Positions 36,201-46,923 of a DNA stretch of 64,000 nucleotides are shown here, piece after piece (positions within the stretch are counted from its first letter, which is position 1; each line of letters opens with the position of its first letter). Under the pieces are notes generated by a model, which worked only from the letters and a program-made list of their open reading frames with translations, was not told the DNA's origin and made no database searches. Source of the DNA: Pegoplata infirma (Eukaryota; Arthropoda; Insecta; Diptera; Anthomyiidae); contig OY992537.1 of the NCBI GenBank assembly GCA_963921195.1, positions 82,721,287 through 82,785,286 on the forward strand. The letters are read 5' to 3'. Position numbers and translations under genes: made by a program.

Positions 36201-36851
36201 AGTGATATTAGTTTTTTCATTGATAGCCAGGCTGCTTTAATGGCTCTGAAAAATGACAGTATAAGGTCCAAGGTAGTTAGCCGCTGCCACAGAGAGCTTA
36301 AGGTTCTCAGCGAGCAGCACAACATTAGACTGTGCTGGGTACCTGGACATAAAGATATACTGGGCAACGAAAAGGCAGATGAGCTTGCTAAGCGGGGAGC
36401 CAACCTTTCACAGGAGTTGGCTGTGGGTGACGTCTATCCACCTCTATCTCTAATCTCGCAACGGATCAGACTGGAAGCGAGAGAAACTTGGTTAACCCGA
36501 TGGACTCAGTCGGACTGCTGTATTCAGACAAAATCATTATGGAATGAAAATTCGTTGAAACAAAGCCAAGTTCTTCTTGATATGGATAGAAGACAATTGA
36601 GAATGGTAATTAATTTGATTACAGGCCACAACACCCTGGGTAAACACATTGGAAGAGTAGATGATGATACATGTCGATGGTGTAGGGAAGCTGTTGAAGA
36701 CAGTTTTCACTTTGTATGTGAATGCCCTGCACTGTCTTTTAGAAGATTTAAATTATTTGGCTCTTTTTTCTTTCAGAATTTACATGAAATCCGAGGAATA
36801 AATCCATGGACCTTATTGGCGTTTATCAAAACATCGAAGTGGAATGCATAG
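33282..36851 (+). CDS. LINE B ORF2: endonuclease-reverse transcriptase-RNase H
   Basis: 1189 residues. Endonuclease about 1-215 (N8, E35, D137/N139 in CDANSHHTLWG, D209-H210 in SDHK). Reverse transcriptase about 450-720: DFRPISLSSFLLKTLERI, FLDIEGAFNNV (D570), GTPQGGVISPLLW and YADD (D660-D661). RNase H about 915-1040 with D920 (YTDGSK), E955 (QAEIYAI), D981 (FIDSQAAL) and D1033 (GNEKADELAK), plus WVPGH. A C-terminal zinc motif follows (C1131, C1134, H1143, C1148). The start overlaps the ORF1 stop by 8 nt. RNase H and domain order fit the LOA/I/R1 group. All catalytic residues are intact; potentially active. Confidence 0.93.
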   Translation: MIKFTQINLHHCIVATSNLILHLNRYDMDVALIQEPWVNGTSIMGLENKSYNSLYIIDGNKPRACILAKKNLNCFILNQFCNSDVTTVKINKGTKNFIMTSAYFANGEDGVGSPPPLVRKLVEYCKTRDIEFLIGCDANSHHTLWGSSDTNDRGEDLLDFILGNNLTIYNVGDKPTFQTRTRKEVLDLTFGSKSGVMDWKVSDEVSFSDHKYIEFSLQTSETLEEKTFRNPRRTNWKQFSTSVTKSLEDKSLAFDSIDTLEYSLEVIERTLITSYRESCPLSRARNKKDQPWWNQDLRALRKEARKAFNKANKDDEDESWAQYRSKLRAYKKELRKAKRENFENLTEELINIKDTSRFRKILSKQENFIGNIRTSDGIWTETEEETLGLLFHTHFPGCMIDQREMEGCSFGLNSFQEVEDIITMDAVSWAVGTFGPYKSPGIDGIYPKMILEALDSIGDYLVQIYRTCLARAYVPLAWRKIKVVFIPKAGKIQHCTAKDFRPISLSSFLLKTLERILDDYIRNYLDPSFISDKQHAYIRGKSVDSALHTAVQHIERALSFKDYTLGVFLDIEGAFNNVKTEAIFNALTRARIPTPITNWLMRMLTNRHVTSELGNAKLQAMATRGTPQGGVISPLLWLLVVNEILGKLEETGVTLVAYADDVVILSSGKFLNTVSEVLGNALKTLSSWARDCGLNVNPAKTELVLFTRRRIIPAFSPPKLNGTVLALSDSAKFLGVIFDKKLDWVANLKERVRKTFAALYTCRKLVGRKWGLQPKLFLWLYSAIIRPVMTYGCHVWWPVVDHRVHADKIKRVNRIALLSLTGAMSTTSTDALEILLNIAPLDIHLKENAAITLNRLCQTGSLKNRQVRHMELISGTERNTITDYITPRNVVNGRLNIEIPSLDDWLNDQVEFYPINVYTDGSKMASGTGSGFHCNELNMEGSFRLDNDCSIFQAEIYAIIKAAEQLSMSPIYRSDISFFIDSQAALMALKNDSIRSKVVSRCHRELKVLSEQHNIRLCWVPGHKDILGNEKADELAKRGANLSQELAVGDVYPPLSLISQRIRLEARETWLTRWTQSDCCIQTKSLWNENSLKQSQVLLDMDRRQLRMVINLITGHNTLGKHIGRVDDDTCRWCREAVEDSFHFVCECPALSFRRFKLFGSFFFQNLHEIRGINPWTLLAFIKTSKWNA

Positions 36852-36968
36852 ATGCAACTATTGATTTTTATCTAAGAAGAAGGGGAAACTGGAATCATAA
36901 TGGGCCACAAGTCGGCCTCTATGGGCATTGGTTTATGCCAATGCCATCCACCATAACCTAACCTAACC
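36852..36968 (+). other. LINE B 3' UTR and CCTAA-type terminus
   Basis: 117 bases, including GGGCCACAAGTCGGCCTCTA and an inverted pair GGCATTGGTTT..GCCAATGCC, a likely stem-loop. It ends CATAACCTAACCTAACC followed by the 11-bp repeat. LINE C ends in the same CCTAA units (53197-53213 on the other strand), so this is the true family terminus rather than a poly-A tail. Confidence 0.75.
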
Positions 36969-36979
36969 TATTAAGAAAT

Positions 36980-37310
36980 ATGTATGAAAAAAACAAAAAA
37001 ACTTATTAAAAAATATGTATGAATAAAACATTAATTTTTTTTGATGAAAAAAAAAAAATATTGATGACAAAAAAAAGTTGATGAAAAAAAAAATTAACGA
37101 AAAAAAATTGATGAAAACAAATATTGCTGAAAAAAACTATTGATGAAAAAAAATATTGATTAAAAAAAATAATGATAAAAAAAATAGGGATAAAAAAAAA
37201 TTAATGAAAAATAATAATGTTACATTTTATTCACCAGCTGGTGAATATTTTTTTTTTTTCAAGAAAATTAAAACAATAATTCTTATTTTTTTTTTTGTTA
37301 CTCTTTATAT
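36980..37310. mobile_element. Right part of a palindrome-bearing element, host of LINE B
   Basis: GATGAAAAAA-rich text (36980-37215) leads to a 16-bp palindrome TTCACCAGCTGGTGAA (37230-37245) and then to CAATAATTCTTATTTT and TTGCGCCCTGCA text. That is the same order as the right arm of the element at 49938-51795. No coding capacity. Confidence 0.55.
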
Positions 37311-38060
37311 AGTCTAAATCGAGGTTGCGCCCTGCAAAAATGTGGGGGGTAAAAACTAATGGAGGTAAGTCTGCATTCCATATCCCTAGGAGGCACCATG
37401 GGAGCGATAACATCTAGTTTTATAAAAAAAATATAAAAAAATGTGTGGGTAACGCCCTAAAGCTTAAAAATAGAGGGTAGGTTTGTTTGGGGAAAATGTT
37501 GGGGCTGGAAAAATATTTGGGTTCAGAGCTTTACTAGGGTCACCTGCGCCAGTTAGAGCAGTAGGAGCAAATTTTATAAAAATGTCATTTTGTGTGGGAG
37601 ACCCCTTAGAAGTTAGAGATAGGGAAGTGATATATTCAGAAGAAATGTTGGGGCGGAAAATAAGTCGGGGTCGGCCTGCTAATGACCCATCTAGGAGGCA
37701 CCATTGGACCGGTAGGAGCTGATTTAATACAACAAATTAAGAAAAAATAAAAAAAATGTATGGGGACCACTCTAAGGGTTGAAAATAGAGGGCAGGAATG
37801 TTCTAAGAAAATATTAGGGTTGAAAAAATATTGGGGGTCGGGCATACATTTGATTCCTCTAGGGTCATTTCTGGGACAGCTAAAGAGGTAGGAGCAAATA
37901 TTTTTCAAAATTTAACCTTTGTATGGGAGCCCCCTTAGGGAGTGGAGATAGGGATTAGGTATGTTTGGGAAAAGTGTTTGGGGGGGAAAAATCGGGGGTC
38001 GGTCTCACATTCGCCCCCTCTTGGGGCAAAACCAGGAGAGCTGTAGAGCTTTTTGTGGAT
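37311..38060. repeat. GC-richer tandem array, about 160-bp unit
   Basis: Units begin near 37441, 37590, 37757 and 37920, with a partial one near 37330. Each carries ATGGGGACCCCTTAGG-like, TAGAGATAGGG and TTGGGGGxxAAAATxTTGGGG phrases, then GGTCGG, TAGGGTCA and GTAGGAGCAAAT. Noticeably richer in G than the surroundings on the plus strand. ORFs here are repeat-derived. Confidence 0.75.
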
Positions 38061-39022
38061 TTTTTCCCTCTATGCTTAACTTTGATCCCGATGAGCGACC
38101 CCTTGACCTGCCCCATTTTTTGGCCTATGTTTTTTTTTTTTTACGAACCTCAAAAAATAAACGGTTCTAGCGTGTCGAAATCAAAAACTCGTGCACTATC
38201 CCACCCCTAGTATACATTTCACAACACAATAAAGATGACACAAAAATTTAAAAAAAATTTACAGTAGGACCACAACGGCGCTAAATTTATTCGGAGTCAA
38301 TTTTTAATCTGAAAGCTTTTTTTTTTTTTTTAATAAAATTCTTTGTCTTTAATAAGCTAATCAAGTAAAATAATAATTAAAAAAAAAATCGAATTTAAAT
38401 TTTAAACCAAATCGATTTGGTATGGATTTTTTAGACCAAAAAATGATTTGTAATGAAATTTTAAAAACTGTTTAAAGCTATGTCTGGTCGTCCTTATTTG
38501 TCTTATTGTAAGTAAAGTAGAACACTTTAAGGACTGCAAAACCAAATTCGAAAATATAATTAAAGATATCCAAATACCAATTGTAAGTTCGATTTTATGA
38601 TTACATCTGTGTTATGATGCGATACATACCAAAGTTTTGTTTTTATAGAAAAAGTGCACTCTTATTTAAATCAGAACGATGTACATCTAAATTTTAAAGA
38701 AATTTTAATTTTTGTTTACACTCTTAATAAAAATTTGCAGGAAACCCTTGTCCGTTTATCTAAAATGTAATGTAGGTAAATTTTGACGAGATAAATTAAA
38801 TTTAGTTCACGAATATTTTTTAAGCAAAGCATCATTTACCATTTCATTATTCAAAAAAAGAATTTATGTTAAAGTCTATTCAAAAACCAATATATTGTAG
38901 AATCTATAATAGAATGAACACCTTAATTTAAAATAAGTATTTCAAAAATAAAAATTCATGATAGAATACCAAAGAAGAAATCTCAATGAAAATAAATTGT
39001 TAGAATTACATGATATACATAC
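38061..39022. other. Noncoding AT-rich DNA
   Basis: No gene or clear repeat recognised. Confidence 0.5.
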
Positions 39023-41459
39023 ATATCGTCACCTAAAATGCAAAAGGCCCTTACTAACATTTTATTAATTTTACAGGTGAAGCAAAAAACAGTATATCGA
39101 GGGCCTATATTCAAAACCCTCTATCTTCCATTTTCACGAAAATGACTTTTTGATGGCAAAATATTCAATAAAACGGCCCTCATCTATGATGTAAAATTCA
39201 GAACAAAAATATTTTTTTTTTGCTATGTTATTTGCCTTTTTGTGTTTTCTCTATCTCTTACACAATTAATTTTTCTGAATGCAAAACCCTCTATCTTTTC
39301 AAATAATTAATTTATAAATATTTTTTTTGAATAATTTCATCATGCATTACATGTTTTCATACTAATTTTTGCATGCTGCAAATGAATTTGTCAACAAAAT
39401 TCCAGAACCGCGATTTTGGTCCACTGATGCTAATTTTTTCTGAAAATTCTTGTTTAACTTTTTGAAAAATATGGCTCAAAATTTGGAAGTCTTGTGTACA
39501 TTATGAAACAAAAATTTAATCTTAAAAATCCCATTGCTGATCAGCATCTGTGGACCAAAATTGTGCTTTTAATTTTTTTACTATTTTTTACACAACATAC
39601 TCAGCAGTTTGTCAACTTTTGAGACGAATTCAGTAAAAAAATAATTTTTGTCTTAAAAATCCGCACCTATGGACCAAAACCGCGATTTCGGAATTATTTA
39701 TAAGCCGTTATCATTAATAAATTACGTTAAAAATTAACCGATGTTGCAAATGAAATCATAATAATTCATTTTTATTAAAATGCAAAACCCTCTATCTGAT
39801 CATTTTTATTCATGTACTTAATATTTTTGAGAAACAAAACCCTCTATCTATCCTCTAAAATCCCCAATAGTGCAAAATTTTAAAAACGATTCATATGTGA
39901 GATTCAGTAGTTGGGCCATTCAGAAAATTTAGCTCCAATTTTAGTCATTTTTGGAAATGGTGTCTCAGGTTAATTTGAACCTTGACACATAGATAGCCCT
40001 CATAAATATGATATATGTACCATATATCGTTTTTTTACATTTGGTGTATTTAACGAATTATGGCGGGTCAAAGATTGACTTTTTAAGCAAAAGTAAGAAA
40101 AATACATCACGTTTAAAGAGCTGTAACTTCTTAACCAATGACCCGATTTTCACAAATTTAGGCTCATGTGAAAGCTGGGGTTCTTCTTTTAGAAAATATT
40201 TTTAAAATAACATATTTTTTTTTACAGAAATGATGCAAAAATGCAAAAACATTTTTTCTTTTCATATATTTAAAAAAACACATCTTCCATTTTTAAAAAA
40301 AAAATTCTGGTGAAAAATAACAATGTTTTGTATAACATATTCAAAATTCAGAGTGGGATCTCCATGGGATCAAAAAATATTCTGTTTTAAGTACGAGGTT
40401 CTCATATTTTTCCCTTAGAAAATTTAAATTTCTAATATTTTGAATGTTTTCAAAATTTTAATAGTATAATTTTCTTTGAAAATTTAAATTTTTATATTGA
40501 AGAAACATAAAATTTTAATTTTCTAAGGTAAAATTTAAGAACTTCGTACTAAAACCAGAATATTTTTTGATCCCATTGGGATCCCACTCTGAATTTTGGA
40601 TATGTTGTACAAAACAGTATTGTTTATCACCAAACTTTTTTTTAAAAAAATCGAAGATGTGTTTTTTTAAATATTCGCCAAAAAAAATGGTTTTGAATTT
40701 TTGCAACACTTCTGAAAAAATTCCGTATGCTTTTGAAAATATTTCCTAAAAGAAGAAGAATTAAGCTTTCATATGACCCATTACTTGTGATAATCGGATT
40801 ACTAGTTAAAAAGTTAGAGCACGTTAAACGTCATGTATTTTTCTGACTTTTGCTAAAAAAGTCGAACTTTGACCCGCGATAATTTGAAAACTACAGCAAA
40901 TTTTGAAAATCCAAAGATGCAACATATCTCATATAAACGTGGATATCTATGAGCCAAATTCTCAGTGGCGTCCTAAGGCATGTTTCCGAACAGTGGGGCG
41001 AAAATTTTTGGAATTACCCAGTTGATTTAAAAAAATATTGTAGAATATCGAATTATAATTACTCTGACAATACGCGAAATAAACAGTTTTTTGGCTCTCC
41101 TGAAAAGTTGTGTTTTTTTAGATAGAGGGTTTTGAATATAGGCCCTCGATATAGTAAAATTTTTAATTTGTTAATAACTTTGTTAGTTTTTATTTAATTA
41201 AGTTTTTGTGAGAATGTACGTTTTGTGAATATGTATTAAAATTTATCACAAAATGATTAAAAAATGTATTTCTAGTTGCATTCATTGGCGATTTCGCAAT
41301 ATACATGTTTTTAATTTTTGACTATAAAATCGCTAATTTTTATTATGAGACCCTTATTTTTTTTTGGGGCGTGAAGTTAATAAAATACACCAGAATCTAT
41401 CAAAATACTGATTTCGATTTTATGTTAGTTAGGGCGTTTTGCATTTTAGGTGACGATAT
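39023..41459. mobile_element. 2.4-kb foldback element
   Basis: The ends are inverse copies: ATATCGTCACCTAAAATGCA on the left, its reverse complement on the right (41440-41459), followed on both sides by AAAxGxCCxxACTAAC. TATATCGAGGGCCTATATTC at 39094-39113 is mirrored at 41133-41152. The middle (about 39990-40925) is a further long imperfect palindrome centred near 40445: GGCGGGTCAAAG..TTTTTAAGCAAAAGT on the left mirrors ACTTTTGCTAAAAA..CTTTGACCCGC on the right. CAAAACCCTCTATCT occurs at 39112, 39282, 39783 and 39835, and inverted at 41120. No transposase. Class unknown. Confidence 0.7.
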
Positions 41460-42843
41460 ATTGGCCGGCATATATTCACCAAAAATGCAAACGGATGTAA
41501 CAAACAAAAAACAAAAGAAAGTATTTAGTTCGATTGTGCCAAATCTTTTATACTCTCAAAAACGTTTAATAAAATTAAAATAAATTACAAGGCGCCTTTT
41601 TGGGGAAGGAAGTGGGAAAGCTGGTGGACCAAAACAAATAACTCCGCAAATACTACAGATGCGACAAAAAGTCCAAAACAAATTTTGTAGCTCTCAACTC
41701 GCAGAATACCGTCGAAAACCCGAAGTTTTTGAGTTATTTCAGTTTTTAGTTTTTTCATGTTCAAATTTATCCCATTTACATATCACGAAAACTAAGCAAT
41801 GTAAAGCGAAGCTCAGCAAAATTTTTTACCAAAACCGATGGTGATTCTATAAGAATAACCATGTGCACATGTGTGCAGATTTATCGCTCATAAATCTGCA
41901 TCTAGCGTTAATTTTTCTAAAAAAAAAAATATTGGCAAGAAATTTGCGTTTTAGGGTACTATATGTGTGTGTTCGTATAGACATATTATATATGAGACAT
42001 TATTTTTTTTAAAGGCAAGTCCATGAAAAATTTAACTGGCGGATCACCGGTTTTGTTAGTATTTGTTTATTTGATAGAGCTTCATAAATAATGAAAACGG
42101 ATTTGTTTTATCAATACTTTGGAAGAAATGGGCGTTTAAAAAAGCTATTTTGTTAATTTTAAGAACAAAAGTTTATTTCGATAAAAAGACAATTCAATTC
42201 ATGAAGACATAAAAATTATGACTAGAAAACTTATAAGCTGTGTATAATATAAAAATGGGAAAATCGCAAAAAGAAATTCAAATAGAACATAGTTGTATTC
42301 TTTGTGCCGAGAAGGGTTACCAAATACAATTCAAATTGTGTTGCCACATTTTCAACATATTTTTTGACAATTTTAATTTTTAGACAGTTTTTTATAATTT
42401 TTTTAATTGAAAACCGTAAGCTGTACGAAAAACTGTTGTAGATAAAATTATGAAGATTGAGAATTTACAAAAAATGTTAATCATATGTAAATCTGATTTT
42501 AATATTTTTTTGTTGGTTATTTGACGATCTTGATCATACAATTTTCGTCTTCTAATTCCCAATGGGAATATAGTTGAATAGGTAGTATATATTAATATTT
42601 AAGTTTGAACATTAGCGATTTTTGATTTAAATTCCCTTTGCTACTTGTTCTATATCGTTTTTTTATTTTCTAAATAATATTGACAATGGAATTTGACAAA
42701 TACCCAATTACTTGTCGATTAATTCTTGCAAAAATAACTAAATAATTTAAAACTGAAAAATAATAAAAAAAGGATATTTCAATAATTTTTTCAAAATTTT
42801 TTGTTGAACTTTTTTTTCTAAATCTTCAATCTTCATAATATTA
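41460..42843. other. Noncoding AT-rich DNA
   Basis: No gene. 41512-41566 contains a degraded Helentron 3' end (ACAAAAGAAAG, GCCAAATCTTTTATACTCTC). 41874-41899 is a short perfect hairpin, GCAGATTTAT and ATAAATCTGC around a five-base loop. Confidence 0.5.
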
Positions 42844-44243
42844 ATGGGAATTTTTAATTACCATTGAAATTTAATTACCATTGGTTGATATCAATGGTAA
42901 TGAAAAAATTTCATTACCATTTAATGGCAATTAATTTTTTTTAATTAAAAAATAATTATCAATGGTAATGAAATGCACCAATTGTTGAAAAACACCAATT
43001 ATAATTGGTTTCAAAACTATTGGTTGGCACATTTTTGTTTTTTTTTTTTTTAAGTTATAAATTTAAAAATCAAAGTATGTTTTTCAAAAAAATATGAAAA
43101 TGTTAAAGACAAAAAAAACGCAAATAAATATTTCAAATATTGTGTTATAAAAAGACCATCAACGTGTTTTGGGTTTAAAAAATGTGAAAAACTAAAACAC
43201 CACATAACAAAAAACAACAGATATTTTCAAATATTAATAATTTTGACAATATTGTGACGACTTTTACTAATGCACTCAAAATATTTTGTATTCAAAAGCA
43301 AATGAAAAACACTTTTAAAACCAGTGAATAAACAATTGAAAACCATCCCAGTAATTATTCATTTGTTTTAACAAACATCAACATTTATTTTTTACTGTTG
43401 ACAAAATTTTCTAAAACAAAATAACAATAAACGTTAAAAAATAATGTTTCTTTCATCCTTTTTAACCAACAAATTCGAAAAAAATAACTTGCGAAAACAT
43501 TAAAATTTAATGATAGTTCTGTTATTTTTACCAACAAATTCTAAAAAAATAACCTACGAAAACATTAAAAATTAATGATTTCGTAGGTTATTTTTTACAA
43601 TTTTCTATTGAAATATTTTTTTTTTAAATTTGTAATACAATTTTGGGGAGTCGATCCCGCAATCAACTACATTCTGGCCAGACACTCTACCCAGCGTACC
43701 ATTCTATAAATAATTTTTTGAATTTTTTTTCTACAAAAAAATAACCTACTTGTGTAGGTAAAAACTAATGATATCTCATTAAAAAATACCAAAATTTAAA
43801 AAAAATTACTTACACAACTCATTAAAAATTTAAAGGATAATCAGTAGTTTTTACTTACAGAAAAAAAATAAATGACTTAAAAAATTAAATGTTAATGAAA
43901 GTCTTTATTTTTTAGTTTGTTATTTTTGAAATAAAGGACAGAAGTAGTCCTTAATAAAAACTGAACGTCAAACAAATGTTTTTTTCTTTTAAAAACGACT
44001 AAACGTAATAAATTTTTAAATAAACTCCAAACAGTTAATGACATAATTTTTTGAGTGTGGTAATTTTTTTTTTTTTAAGTGATGCCATACCAATGGTAAT
44101 TATTTTTTTTTTTAATTTTCATTAGTAATTGAATTGGTTTAATTGATAAAACCAATGGTAATAAAAACAAAATCATTAACATTGACATTGACATCAATTA
44201 AATGGTAATTAAACCATCAATTAATTTAATTAATTATTCCCAT
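42844..44243. mobile_element. 1.4-kb inverted-repeat composite with tRNA-like module 4
   Basis: The left end (TGGGAATTTTTAATTACCAT) and right end (..TGGTAATTAAACC..ATTCCCA) are inverse in sense, and both are rich in TTACCATT/AATGGTAA words. Inner inverted pairs AAATAACCTACGAAA/TTTCGTAGGTTATTT lie at about 43545-43590. A tRNA-like module on the minus strand sits near the centre. No ORF of note. Boundaries are approximate, and the structure may be several nested MITEs. Confidence 0.5.
43643..43708 (-). other. tRNA-like module 4
   Basis: On the minus strand, TACGCTGGGTAGAGTGTCTG resembles a tRNA D-arm/A-box and GGATCGACTCC (43647-43657) matches the B-box with one mismatch, at tRNA-like spacing. 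The anticodon arm is degenerate. Probably SINE- or element-associated rather than a functional tRNA. Confidence 0.4.
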
Positions 44244-44261
44244 CTATGATTGTAGATAATA

Positions 44262-44399
44262 GGTCTATTCGATTACCCAAATTTCTTACTATTTTTTACT
44301 ACAACTGGAAAGTTTTGTTTACTTTTTGTATTGAAAATTTCCAGCTGTAGTAAAATGAGTAAAAAATAGTAGATTATAGTAAGGTAATCGAATAGAACT
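44262..44399. mobile_element. 138-bp hairpin MITE
   Basis: Ends TCTATTCGATTACC and GGTAATCGAATAGA are exact inverse copies. Inside, ACTATTTTTTACT and AGTAAAAAATAGT, and CAACTGGAAA and TTTCCAGCTG, also pair, so most of the element folds back. No coding capacity. Confidence 0.65.
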
Positions 44400-44693
44400 A
44401 ATATTACGGTTTGCTAGTAAAAAAATTATAAAAAAAAATTGTCTTAAAGTCAATATTGAACAAATAAAAAAAAAACCTTTTTAAACACTGATATCTTCCA
44501 AAGTATAGCTAAAAAAAATTTCATCATGTATGAAGTTCTATCAAATAACCAAAAATTATCAAAATAGGTGACCCGCCAGAAAAAATTCCCATTAACTTGT
44601 CTTTTCAAAAATTTGAAGACAATTTATAAATACTCATTAAGAAAAAACACAAAATATAAATTTAAAACCGGGTGTATAGGATGATATATCCGG

Positions 44694-44962
44694 TTGGCAA
44701 AATAAAATCACCCCTTACATACTGTTGACTCTCCCTTTATGAAATGCTGACATCTTCAGACAGTTTTTCAAAATGTCCCCAATGAAATATCAGCAGCTGG
44801 TCAGAAGTGTCCGCCAGTATCGGCGGCGACCAAAAATTCGTTTACACAACCGCTGACCAACTGATGATATGTCATTGGGGACATTTTGAAAAATTTTATG
44901 AAGATGTCAGCAATTTATTAAAGGGAGAGTCAGCAATATGTCAGGGGTAATTTATTTGCTGT
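44694..44962. mobile_element. 269-bp foldback MITE
   Basis: Left arm about 44694-44811 and right arm about 44850-44962 are imperfect inverse copies, sharing TGACTCTCCCTTTA, TGCTGACATCTTCA, TTTTTCAAAATGTCCCCAAT and CAGCxGGTCAG phrases. The TTTTCAAAATGTCC and GACATCTxC words also occur in the CCCAGTTGG-family elements at 3091 and 15610, suggesting relationship. Confidence 0.7.
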
Positions 44963-46923
44963 CCTCAGAACGTATCACTCCCAATAAATCCTTAAAGATA
45001 ATATATGCCCAAAAATGCATTTATTTATAACTCTTACCAAATGGTTTTTACGTATTTTACCAGTTACAAGATTTTCCAGGAATTACCGACATTTTTCAAT
45101 GACATTATCAATAACATTTTTCTACAATAAAATTTCAATTAAAAATTAATTTGATAAATGACAACTAATTCAGTGAACTCAATTTTATCAAAAACTATTT
45201 TTCGAAAATATTGCAGATAACAAGATTGAAATATCCCTAAAATTTGGGAACAGTTCCACGTATACAATAAAAAAATCTTATAGAAAATATCTCAACCCCC
45301 TCAGAGTATTTTCAAAATAATGCCTCATATGTGCTAAATTAATATGAATGTATGATTTCAAACATTTTGTAACATATTGATATGTGTTACTATACATGTG
45401 TTTATTAGAGTAGGCTGAAATTTTATTTATTGTTGTGAGATTGGTCTGTAGTATGAGAGCTTACATAGACTTTCCAGGAACTGTTTCAAATTAGAGAGTT
45501 TTGGAAATGCGACATTTTATACCCAAAATCGACTAGGTTTAATACAAATTTCAAAAAAAGGCTATGGTTAATCGACAGTTATTAACAAATTAGACAAAAA
45601 CATCTAGGTGTTTTTTTTTTAAGTTTTTCTTTTGGTAAATATTATCCATCATAACTTACAAGGAAAGTAGCCCAACCGTTATACACCGATTTTCCTTTAA
45701 CGTAAAAAATAGATAAAAGAGATGATTTTGAGGGTTTGGTGACTCGGATTTTTGGCCATATCGGAGATTTAGAGGTTTAAAAAAGCGGGAAAATTTTTAT
45801 TTTTATTTTTTTATTTTTTAGCAATTTCTTCTTAAGAACTTTCTTAATGAAAGAAAGGTTTTTAAAATACCTAACCAACATTTTGGTCCAGTTTAGGGAA
45901 AATAATTTGGATTTTTCATTTCAGGTATTCTATTTTATCGTTATGGAGATATTTTTTTTGTATAGACGAAAATTTTCAGTTTGCAATGATCATTTAAATA
46001 ATAAATTTTTAGACGTTAAACCAAAGTATGGAGTCAAAAACGTCAGAAACGTCAATACAGCACTTACATTAAGGGCTGGGGCCATTAATGAACAGATTCA
46101 TACATTATATGTCGAACAATTTACAAGATCAATATTAATTATGTTTTAAAACCGTGTTCGTTGAAAAACAATTTAATATTTTTTTTTTTAATTTTTAAGT
46201 TCTCCATTTTCCATATTATATTATTTAAAAATTGTTTTAACAATTTAAAAATTTTTACTCAAAGTCTTATCAAATCTTTAAGACAAAAACAGTTTACTTT
46301 CAGTCCAGTCTTATGTGTATAAAGTCAAAACTCTCGTCTATCAATTGGCATTACAATAGCTTACAATTTTATGTGTAAAATTACATGCTAAATGATAAGC
46401 ATACGTTTGATATCAAAAGGATAAGCGGATTTGCAATATAATCAATGACATATGAGATGATACACTGACATTTAACTGAATATTTAACACTTCTACACAG
46501 ATGTACAAGAATCATATAATAAACAAAATAAGAATGAATGGTTCATGTCAATAAAGGTGATGTTTGATCTTAACATATTTCAAATTCAATTTGAGAAAAG
46601 GGAATATGATAAAATATTGCTGATGGGTAATTTGCTTTAAATTTCCTTCAATTAATGTGTTAAAAGACCTCAATATTAAAGTCTCTAGGATATTTAAATG
46701 CATACACAAAAAAAAATATAATATTTTATGTTGTTTTATCCAATGAAAGAATAATTAGTAATAAAACTAGTTTTTGAGAATTTCTGGAATTTTTTATTTC
46801 CCGCGAAACGGGGAAAAAATATTTCCGGGAATCCTGGGAAATTTGTATTATCAATATTAAATTTTAACAAATTTTTTTATTAGAAATAAACCAATTCAGA
46901 TTCTACAAACTAATTAAAACATA
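44963..46923. other. Noncoding AT-rich DNA
   Basis: No gene recognised. The 100-residue ORF at 45847-46149 has no recognisable domain and low-complexity flanks; it is not annotated as a gene. Confidence 0.5.

Noticed and set aside
36945..36968. True telomeric (TTAGG)n tract
   Set aside because: Only two to three units, and repeated at the end of LINE C, so it is a LINE terminus, not a telomere.
45847..46149. 100-residue ORF in unique DNA
   Set aside because: No domain, no promoter or splice context recognisable; compatible with chance in AT-rich DNA.
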